A stretch of 47,992 nucleotides of DNA from Myxococcales bacterium (GTDB lineage: Bacteria; Myxococcota_A; Polyangia; Polyangiales; Polyangiaceae), in assembly GCA_016212965.1 (NCBI GenBank), contig JACRDA010000429.1, positions 1 to 47,992 on the forward strand, read 5' to 3'. Positions 41,397 through 47,992 of the stretch are shown here, one piece after another. Positions within the stretch are counted from its first letter, which is position 1; each line of letters starts with the position of its first letter. The notes under the pieces were generated by a model. That model was not told the DNA's origin. It did not search any database and saw only the letters and a list, made by a program, of their open reading frames with translations. A program made the position numbers and the translations under genes.

Positions 41397-41528
41397 GGGG
41401 TGGAAGTCGAGCACGCCGACCCGGCCCGACGCCAGTCCGTTGCGGGCCACAGCCCCGCGCGGCCGGCGGAAGCGGGGCGGCGAAGCACCCACTTGCGGAA
41501 CGCACCCCGCTCGGGCCACGCTTTGCGC

Positions 41529-42140
41529 ATGCACGCCCGACCCGGCCGCGCATCGCGTCTCGCACCGCTCGGGCTCGTCGGCGTGCTCGCCTGCGGCGCG
41601 GCGGGCTCCGATGCTCCGGCACGAGCGGCGCCCGGTGCCGTCGCGGCCGCGAGCCCGCTCGCCGGAGCCGCGGAGCCGACTCCATCCGGAGTCGTCGTGG
41701 AGGTCCCGCCGGTGGCGACGCACACGGCCTCGGAGCAGCCTCTGGTCGACGAGCTCGCCGCCGGGCAGCCGTGGGCGGTCGGCGAGGCCGCCGGCGACGA
41801 GCCCGCGGCCTCGCAGGCCTCCGCCGAGGTCCGGCCACGCGGGTCGGCAGCGCCCGGGTCGAGTGGTCACGCCGCGCAGGGGTCGCCGAGCCGAGGGCAC
41901 AAGCTGCCGTGCAACCCCGAGGACACGAGGTGCGTGATCCGCACGGGCAGCCCGCCGTGCGACGCGCTGCTCGAGCTCATGCGCCGCTGCAAGAACATGC
42001 CGTCGACGGCGATGACGGCCATGGCCGAGGCGCTCGTGTCGCTGAAGGAGACGCTCGGCCACGCACCGGCCGAGGCGCGCAAGGCCGTGGGCGACGCGTG
42101 CGCACAGAACATGACCGCCCTGCGCTCGGCCTGCCGGTGA
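41529..42140 (+). CDS. Predicted lipoprotein with Cys-rich C-terminus, unknown function
   Basis: 203 residues from ATG 41529. Signal RLAPLGLVGVLACG with lipid-modified Cys. Residues about 25-130 are Ala/Pro/Glu-rich linker. The last 75 residues (PCNPEDTRCVIRTGSPPCDALLELMRRCKNMPST to ALRSACR) have six or more Cys, probably forming disulfides. No family is recognised. It converges with the squalene epoxidase-cyclase gene, with 42 bases between stops. Confidence 0.82.
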   Translation: MHARPGRASRLAPLGLVGVLACGAAGSDAPARAAPGAVAAASPLAGAAEPTPSGVVVEVPPVATHTASEQPLVDELAAGQPWAVGEAAGDEPAASQASAEVRPRGSAAPGSSGHAAQGSPSRGHKLPCNPEDTRCVIRTGSPPCDALLELMRRCKNMPSTAMTAMAEALVSLKETLGHAPAEARKAVGDACAQNMTALRSACR

Positions 42141-42182
42141 GCGTGCGCCGCCGCCGCTCGCAGCGCCGACCCGGCCGGACGC

Positions 42183-45100
42183 TCAGCCGACGGCGGGCGT
42201 GGCGCCGGCCCCGAGCTCGCACAGCTCGTTGCGGCGCGCGCGCCGGCTCTCGAAGAGCCCGAGCGCCCACAGCGGGAAGTACGCGCGGTAGAGCTCGTAG
42301 TGGAGCAGGGCGGTGTGGAAGAACACCCCGGCCGGCTCCTCCTGCGGCCACCGGCCATCGGGCTCCTGGCGCGCCGCGAGAAAGCGCGCGCCCCGCTCGA
42401 GGACCTCGAAGTCGGGGTCCTGGGCCTCGAGCAGCGCGCACAGGGCCCACGCCGTCTGGATCACCTGGCTGTGCTCGAGCTCGGCGAAGCGTCCGGCGAC
42501 GCAGCTGTCGTGGTGCTCGCCCCAGCCGCCGTCGGGCCGCTGCCGCGCCTTGAGCCATGCGCAGGCCTTGCGGATGGCGGGGTCCTGCGGCAACGCGCCG
42601 GCCCCGAGCAGGCCGCGCACCCCGAACAGGGTGCCGTAGATGAAGAAGACGCCCCAGGCCGCGGGCCAGCTGCCGTCCGGCCGCTGCTGTAGGCGCAGGC
42701 GGCGCACGGCGCGCGCCACGGCGCGGTCCACCTCGGGACGCAGCACGTCCGGGTAATGGCGCCGGTAGGCGGCGAGCGCCGAGACGCACGAAGCGGTGCA
42801 CTCGCCGTAGCTGCCCTCGAGCATGGAGTCGCCGAACATCTCGGCCGGGTTGAGCCACTCGAGCGACCCGTCGAAGCGCTTGCGCTCGTAGCTGCCGAAG
42901 GAGCCGTCGGTGTTCTGACATTGCAGGACGAAGCGCGCCGCTGCGTGGAGGTCGGCGGCGCGGGCCTGTTCGAGCTCCGGCGTGGTCGCGGGCAGCTCGA
43001 GGCGCGCGAGCATGGCCTCGGCCGTGCAGTCGCTCACGGGCCAGCCGTGCCACACGCCGGCGAAGCAGTAGCCACCGTAGGGGTCGAGACGGAAGTGCTC
43101 GGCCGCGCCGTCGGCGTGCTGCCGGATCTGCTGGGTCTCGAGGAACCCGACGGCGCGCGCGACGCTCGCGGCGACGTCCACGTGGGGCGCGACCGCCGCC
43201 AGCGACTGCACCGCGAGGGAGGTGTCCCAGGTGGCGCTGCGGGCGCCCGCGACGCGCGCCCCGTCGCTGTCGTCCTCCCAGATCCATCCGTCGAGGCGCG
43301 CCAGGGCCTCGGCGACGTCCGGGTCGTCGGGGTCGTGGATCCACAAGGACAGGATCGCGAAGAGCCCACTCACGGGCGAGAGCGCAGTGTGCGACGAAGC
43401 GCGCAGCTCCCAGCGGATGTGCTCGCGTAGCTCGCCGAGCAAGGGCGCGCGGCTCGCCGGGCCGCGAAAGCGCTCGAGCGCCCCGAGGGCACGGTACAAG
43501 AGACGCAGCGGGGCGCTCGGCGGCGTGTGGATCTCGGCGCTGCGGAGCGCGCCGCGGGCGGCGCGGAAGTCGACGCGCTCGAACCCCAGCGGATAGAGCT
43601 CGCGGCGTAGCGCGCGCACGAGGTCGTCCTCCGGCATCTGGAAGCGCTCGCCGTAGACGACCGCCATGCCGAGGTAGATGTGGCGGGTGTGACAGTAGTA
43701 ACGCGACGGGTGGATCGGCAGCCAGCGCGGCAGGCGCCACGCCTCGGGCGCGACGGGATGGCAGCCCTCCCAGCCCCAGAGGTTGGCGATGGCGAGCCAG
43801 AACTTGCCCCAGCTCGGGATGTTCTCGATGCCCTCGCGGTGGATGAACGAGAGCCCGGGCGCGAGCAAGGGGTCGTCGGGCGCGGCGCCGAGCATCCGCG
43901 CCGCGACGTACACGAGCGTCGTCATGAAGAGGTACGGCTCGCCGAGCTCGTGCATGCCCCAGGTGCCGTCGGGCAGGCGCGTGCGCGCGAAGTGCAGGAG
44001 CAGGCGCGAGCGCCGCACCGGGTCGATCGCCGTGCCCGTGGCGCGGCAGGAGATGACGTACTCGGCGGCGAGCATCGGGTTCCACGCGACCTCGCCCTCC
44101 CAGGAGCCGTCCTCCGCCTGCGCGTCCTCGAGCGCGCGCACGCCGCGCGCGAGCGCGATCTCGGGCTCCGGACGCCCGTCGCCCCGGCGCGCCGCGCGCC
44201 CCAGCGAGGAAGGGTGCTCCACTACCTCGGCGCGGGCGCTCGAGGCGCGCAGGGCCGCGCCGTAGCGCTCCTCCGCGGTGCGCGGCAGATCCCGGGTGGG
44301 CTCGGCGGGCGTCAGGTGCAGGGTCCCGCCGAGCAGCCAGCGGATGCGCGAGCCGAGCTCGCCGGTCACCGACAGCACGTGCCGGTACTGTCCGGCGCCG
44401 ACGCCGTCGCGCAACAACGACCCGCCCGCGAGCACGAGCGCCTTGAGAAAGGAGCTGCCGAAGCGGAGCGGGCTCCGGTCCTCGCCGGCGAGATAGCCCA
44501 TCGTGCGGAGGCGCTCCCCGGGCTCGCGCCGCCAGAGATCGTAGACGGCGCGCCGCATCGCGACCACCTCGTCCGAGGTGTCCGCGAATACCTCGTAGAG
44601 CGCAACGGCGAGCATCTCGGGCACACGCGTCGCGCGCACGCGCGCGCGGCGGAACGCGCGCAGGCTCGGCGCGCCGGCCAGGGCGAGCGCGTCGCCGAAG
44701 CCGAGCGTCATGCCGAGCGCCGTCAGCGGGTGGAAGTGCCCCACCGCATCACCCACGAGCACGAGTCCCTCGCGCCCGAAGTCGACGCGCGGGCGGATCT
44801 GGTTGGCGGCCCACGTGACGGCGCCCGCCGCGAGCGCACGCCGGAAGGCGGCGTGGGTCTCGGGTGGCAGCACCGGTGCGTACGCGTCCCACAGGCCCGC
44901 CTCGCGGCTCCGCCCGAAGCGCATCGACAGCGGGACGTCGAGGCACATGCGGACGCGGCGCGCGTCGATGCGGTACGCGAGCACCGGACCGGGGCCGCCG
45001 AGAAACACGTGTCCGTAGCCCTCGAAGGGCATGTCGACGTCCTCGAGCAAGAGGCCCGCCATGCGCGAGTACGTGGTGCTCTTGGCCTCGAGCCCGAGCG

Positions 45101-45599
45101 CCGTGTGCACCAGCGAGGCGCGCCCCGCGGCGCCCACGACGAGCTTCGCCGTCACCTCCTGCTCGGCGCCGTGGCGCCGCTGGTAGCCGAGCCGCTGCCC
45201 TTCGATCTTCGTGGCGCGGGCGTGCACCACGTAGTCGACGCGCGGGCTCGCCGCGACGCGCTGCCGCATGAGCTCCACGAGCTCCTTGTGCTCGAGCGCG
45301 AAGCCGTAGCTGCCCACGCGGTAGGGCAGCACGACCGGACGCGACCCGTCGTCGGGGAAGACGGCGAACCCCCGGCCCGTCGCGTAGGCGTCGCCCGGCT
45401 CGAGCTCGAGGCCGAGCGTGGCGAGCGCCGCGACCGCGGGCGGGTGGAGCCACTCGCCCGCGAGTCGCTCGCTCGCGCGTGGATTCTGCTCGAGGATGAG
45501 GACGCTGGCGCCCTTCGCGGCGAAGGCGAGCGCCGTGGCGCAACCGACTGGACCGGCCCCGATGATGGCGACGTCGTAACGGTTCGTGCGCGTGCTCAT
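42183..45599 (-). CDS. Natural fusion of squalene epoxidase and oxidosqualene cyclase
   Basis: 1138 residues in one open frame. N-terminal FAD-dependent domain (1-430): GAGPVG (14-19), acidic E37, squalene-epoxidase motif RLAGEWLHP (45-53), VGAAGRAS (155-162) and the FAD motif VGDAVGHFHPLTALGMT (282-298). Linker about 430-480. C-terminal cyclase (480-1125): DCTAE (D857-E861) in HGWPVSDCTAE, PSWGKFW, CHTR (H637), WDT (W791), SYE (Y904), EWLNPAEMFGDSM, and QW repeats PDGSW, PDGGW, PDGRW. VSDCTAE rather than DxDDTA marks oxidosqualene cyclase, not squalene-hopene cyclase. V855 is as in lanosterol synthases; H851 is as in cycloartenol synthases. Last gene of the operon; 37 bases after the flavoprotein gene. 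The product sterol is inferred, not shown. Confidence 0.95.
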   Translation of the reverse strand: MSTRTNRYDVAIIGAGPVGCATALAFAAKGASVLILEQNPRASERLAGEWLHPPAVAALATLGLELEPGDAYATGRGFAVFPDDGSRPVVLPYRVGSYGFALEHKELVELMRQRVAASPRVDYVVHARATKIEGQRLGYQRRHGAEQEVTAKLVVGAAGRASLVHTALGLEAKSTTYSRMAGLLLEDVDMPFEGYGHVFLGGPGPVLAYRIDARRVRMCLDVPLSMRFGRSREAGLWDAYAPVLPPETHAAFRRALAAGAVTWAANQIRPRVDFGREGLVLVGDAVGHFHPLTALGMTLGFGDALALAGAPSLRAFRRARVRATRVPEMLAVALYEVFADTSDEVVAMRRAVYDLWRREPGERLRTMGYLAGEDRSPLRFGSSFLKALVLAGGSLLRDGVGAGQYRHVLSVTGELGSRIRWLLGGTLHLTPAEPTRDLPRTAEERYGAALRASSARAEVVEHPSSLGRAARRGDGRPEPEIALARGVRALEDAQAEDGSWEGEVAWNPMLAAEYVISCRATGTAIDPVRRSRLLLHFARTRLPDGTWGMHELGEPYLFMTTLVYVAARMLGAAPDDPLLAPGLSFIHREGIENIPSWGKFWLAIANLWGWEGCHPVAPEAWRLPRWLPIHPSRYYCHTRHIYLGMAVVYGERFQMPEDDLVRALRRELYPLGFERVDFRAARGALRSAEIHTPPSAPLRLLYRALGALERFRGPASRAPLLGELREHIRWELRASSHTALSPVSGLFAILSLWIHDPDDPDVAEALARLDGWIWEDDSDGARVAGARSATWDTSLAVQSLAAVAPHVDVAASVARAVGFLETQQIRQHADGAAEHFRLDPYGGYCFAGVWHGWPVSDCTAEAMLARLELPATTPELEQARAADLHAAARFVLQCQNTDGSFGSYERKRFDGSLEWLNPAEMFGDSMLEGSYGECTASCVSALAAYRRHYPDVLRPEVDRAVARAVRRLRLQQRPDGSWPAAWGVFFIYGTLFGVRGLLGAGALPQDPAIRKACAWLKARQRPDGGWGEHHDSCVAGRFAELEHSQVIQTAWALCALLEAQDPDFEVLERGARFLAARQEPDGRWPQEEPAGVFFHTALLHYELYRAYFPLWALGLFESRRARRNELCELGAGATPAVG

Positions 45600-45636
45600 G
45601 TCGTGATTCCGTGGGGGTCGAGGCTGAGGGGTCGGC

Positions 45637-46755
45637 TCACATCGCGGCCATGATCCTGGCGGTGGCCGACTGCACCGCGGGCTGCTCGCTGGCCCGCACG
45701 AGCCAGTCGAGCAACGGCGTCTTGACGAGGCTGCGGAACAGGCCGCCGCCGAGGAAGGAGAGCTGGAAGGCCTGGCGGCACCGTCGCTCGTAGCGCGCGA
45801 AGGCCTGCGCCTCGGTCGCGCGGCCCGCCTCGAGCTCGCCGAGCGCCTCGGCCGCCAGCACGCCGGAGCGCATGCCCTGGTAGATACCCTCCGCGGTCGC
45901 CGGATGGGTCATGAGACCTGCCTCGCCGAGCACCATGTGGCCCGGCGCGCACAGCTTGCCCACCCGATAGGAGAAGGCGATGGGATGTCCCTTGAACGAA
46001 CCGAGCTGGCGCGCGCCGGCGAGCCGCTCGCGGTAGTGCTTGTCGAGGAACTCCCGGAACAGGGCACGGGCGTTCTGCGCGAGCGTCGGATCCTCGTAGG
46101 TGATCCCGATGTTGACCCGCTCGGGGCCCTCGGGAAAGAGCCAGCCGTAGTAGGGGGCGAGGCGCCGGTCGAACACCATCTCGACGTGGTGCGGCCGGAA
46201 CGGCACGCCCTCGAACCAGCCCATGATCGCCTGGATCATGCGCCGCGGCCGGGCGGCGGCGCCGAGCCGGCAGTGCGTGCCGCCGGCGACCAGCGTGTAG
46301 CGGGCCTGGAAGCGCCGGCCGTCGCGCGCGCGGAAGCCCACGGTGCGACCACCCTCGACTGCGAGCTCGGTCGCGGTGACACCGGGCTCGAAGCGCACGC
46401 CACCCCGCAGCGCTGCCTTGAGTAGCTCGTGATCGAGCACGCGCCGCTGGCACACGACCGCGGCAGCCTTGTCGCCGGCCGACTGCCAGCTCTCGCGGTC
46501 GCCCGGCGTCACGAGCCGAATGCCGCGAATGGGGTAGCTGTGCGGCTCGACGCTCGCCCACACGCCGAGGTCGCGCAGTACCTGGATGCCCTTGGGCGAG
46601 ATGCCGCTGCCGCACGTCTTGTCGCGCGGAAAATCGGCCTTGTCGCAGAGCAGCACGTCGGCGACCCCCAGCTGTGCGAGGCGGGCCGCGGCGGCGGTGC
46701 CGCTCGGTCCGGCGCCGATGATGGCGACGTTGGCACGAAGGGTGGGCTGAGGCAT
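45637..46755 (-). CDS. FAD-dependent reductase, geranylgeranyl reductase family
   Basis: 372 residues. FAD site GAGPSG (14-19), family motif FPRDKTCGSGISPKG (42-56), and the usual later block in the form LGEAGLMTHPATAEGIYQGMRSG, where the common GD is GE. This family saturates isoprenoid double bonds (ChlP, archaeal lipid reductases). In this operon, a sterol double bond, for example in the side chain or C-14, is a natural but unproven target. It lies between the Rieske and the fusion genes. Confidence 0.92.
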   Translation of the reverse strand: MPQPTLRANVAIIGAGPSGTAAAARLAQLGVADVLLCDKADFPRDKTCGSGISPKGIQVLRDLGVWASVEPHSYPIRGIRLVTPGDRESWQSAGDKAAAVVCQRRVLDHELLKAALRGGVRFEPGVTATELAVEGGRTVGFRARDGRRFQARYTLVAGGTHCRLGAAARPRRMIQAIMGWFEGVPFRPHHVEMVFDRRLAPYYGWLFPEGPERVNIGITYEDPTLAQNARALFREFLDKHYRERLAGARQLGSFKGHPIAFSYRVGKLCAPGHMVLGEAGLMTHPATAEGIYQGMRSGVLAAEALGELEAGRATEAQAFARYERRCRQAFQLSFLGGGLFRSLVKTPLLDWLVRASEQPAVQSATARIMAAM

Positions 46756-46799
46756 GGGGAGGCTCGTCGGGCTCGGGCGGGCGGGTCGGGCGTCGCGCG

Positions 46800-47930
46800 T
46801 CAGGCGTCCGCCGCGTCGGCGGTCGGCTCGTGCGCGAGCGGCACGACGTCACGGCGACCGCGCGTCGCCGCCTCGCGCGCGAGGTGCTCCTCCCATTTGC
46901 GCACGGTGAGCGCCTGGAAGGCGTTGACCGCGGGATTGAGCTCGAAGATCGGCTGCTCGAAGTGCCGCTCGTAGCCCGCCTGCTCGGCCTCGCACGCCCA
47001 GCGATCCTCGGCCAAGAGCGGCACGATGTGGACGCGATTGGCGACGTGCAGGAGCGGGGTCATGAGCGCGCGCGGAAAGCGCAGCGGCGTGAAGGGGACG
47101 CGGAAGGACTTGAAGTAGAAGAGGAAGAAGGCGCGCGTCGTGCGCTCGTCGATGGGCAGCACCAGGCACCAGTGCTTGATCTGGTCGTCGGTGCTCGACC
47201 ACTGGTACGGGTACTCGTAGCAGAGCTCGATCGCGCTCGCGTCGATGCGCTTCCGGTCGACGAAGTGGCGCGTGAGGCCCCCGCCGCCGATGACAGTGTC
47301 ATAAGACAGGGTCACACGGTCCCCCACGGCCTCGAGCTTGGTCAGCTTCGCGTCGCCGAAGGGCTTGTACTTGCGGTGCAGGTACGCGTGCGTGAAGTCG
47401 CTGACGTTGTCGATGATCATCGAGTGGTGGGCGTGCACCGTGAAGTCCACAGGGACGCAGGCCCAGCGGTCGGGGCCCTCGAGCTCCGGGATCTCGGGCA
47501 TCGGCACCGCGGCGGCGCGCGCGGCGTCACCGAAGAAGATCCACACGAGGCCGTAGCGCACCCGCACCGGGTACTCGCGCAGCTTGCACTGCGGGAACTT
47601 CTTGCCGAAGAGCTCGTGCGGGATGTGCGCCAGTCGCCCGGAGCCGTCGTACCCCCAGCCGTGGTACTGGCACACGAGCGACTGGTCGACGACGATGCCG
47701 AGCGAAAGCTTCATCTGGCGGTGGGCGCAGCGGTCCTCGAGCGCGTGCAGGCTGCCGTCCGCCGCGCGGAACAGCGCGACCGAGCGCTTCCAGAACTTCA
47801 CCTCGACGACCTGACCCTTCTTCACGGCGTGGTCGTGCTCGACCGCGTACCAGTGGTTGGGGTCGAGGCCGGCGGCGCGCACCTTCTGGCGGCGGTTGCG
47901 GGCCTCGGCGAAGGTGGGGGGGGTCTTCAT
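46800..47930 (-). CDS. Rieske non-heme iron oxygenase
   Basis: 376 residues from ATG 47930 (GAGAG 6-9 bases upstream); GTG 47954 is an alternative. Rieske cluster ligands C68xH70 and C87xxH90 (RCAHRQMKLSLG, CQYHGW), and mononuclear iron motif N175-V-S-D178-F-T-H181-A-Y-L-H185. Relatives include KshA, cholesterol C7 desaturase (DAF-36/Neverland) and SdmA, the Methylococcus sterol C-4 demethylation oxygenase. The sterol-type cyclase in the same operon makes a sterol substrate likely, but which carbon is attacked is open. Upstream end lies at the window edge, so more genes may precede it. Confidence 0.93.
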   Translation of the reverse strand: MKTPPTFAEARNRRQKVRAAGLDPNHWYAVEHDHAVKKGQVVEVKFWKRSVALFRAADGSLHALEDRCAHRQMKLSLGIVVDQSLVCQYHGWGYDGSGRLAHIPHELFGKKFPQCKLREYPVRVRYGLVWIFFGDAARAAAVPMPEIPELEGPDRWACVPVDFTVHAHHSMIIDNVSDFTHAYLHRKYKPFGDAKLTKLEAVGDRVTLSYDTVIGGGGLTRHFVDRKRIDASAIELCYEYPYQWSSTDDQIKHWCLVLPIDERTTRAFFLFYFKSFRVPFTPLRFPRALMTPLLHVANRVHIVPLLAEDRWACEAEQAGYERHFEQPIFELNPAVNAFQALTVRKWEEHLAREAATRGRRDVVPLAHEPTADAADA

Positions 47931-47992
47931 CGCAGCTCTCTCGGAGGTCGACACGCGTGCTTCTCCCGTGTCACGCGGCGGCGCCGGCGCGC

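Noticed and set aside
40626..41528. In-frame upstream extension of the small lipoprotein gene
   Set aside because: It overlaps the thioesterase gene on the other strand, lacks recognisable sequence, and a proper lipoprotein signal starts at 41529.
1..47992. CRISPR arrays, insertion sequences, rRNA, tRNA, riboswitches
   Set aside because: Looked for regular repeat-spacer patterns, transposase motifs with terminal repeats, tRNA T-arms and conserved leader folds; found none that hold.

Overview
The window is very GC-rich, gene-dense bacterial chromosome, most likely from a myxobacterium (Myxococcota). This rests on many small Ala/Gly-rich lipoproteins, FGE-sulfatase-like, VIT/vWA and FecR-type secreted proteins, and an oxidosqualene cyclase of the sterol type, which is rare in bacteria but known in myxobacteria. 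I saw no rRNA, tRNA, CRISPR array, phage or insertion sequence.

Layout. 1-7.4 kb: end of an FGE-sulfatase-like protein, a THUMP-type RNA methyltransferase, a small membrane protein, then a minus-strand group SDR - formate-THF ligase (fhs) - RlmI-like methyltransferase. 7.4-14.2 kb: a large lipoprotein, a complete sugar ABC importer (lipoprotein receptor, double ATPase, permease, joined by 4-bp overlaps) and a serine beta-lactamase-fold hydrolase. 14.4-26.1 kb (plus strand): YgiQ radical SAM protein, a lipoprotein, an OmpR-type response regulator with its kinase, and two von Willebrand A proteins, one a 1390-residue FecR-VIT-vWA-TPR protein. 26.2-30.9 kb: TetR plus diiron protein operon with a promoter/operator, a lipoprotein that may be a divergent copper monooxygenase, and a MepA-like endopeptidase with LysM.

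30.9-40.7 kb is a stress island: three universal stress proteins, four CBS-domain proteins, an APS-kinase-like P-loop protein, a phosphotransferase, an EEP-family enzyme and an RpoH-like sigma factor. I find seven sigma-54 (-24/-12) type elements here, six directly upstream of these genes. The seventh starts a probable non-coding RNA at about 33027-33217 with a perfect 17-bp stem and a terminator-like end. The island therefore looks like one sigma-54 regulon that also controls a secondary sigma factor.

40.9-48 kb: a hotdog thioesterase, a small lipoprotein, and a minus-strand operon: Rieske oxygenase, geranylgeranyl-reductase-like flavoprotein, and a 1138-residue natural fusion of squalene epoxidase with oxidosqualene cyclase. 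The fusion would put the first two steps committed to sterols in one polypeptide. It is the most striking feature of the window.

All calls come from reading the sequence and remembered family motifs; no database search was run.
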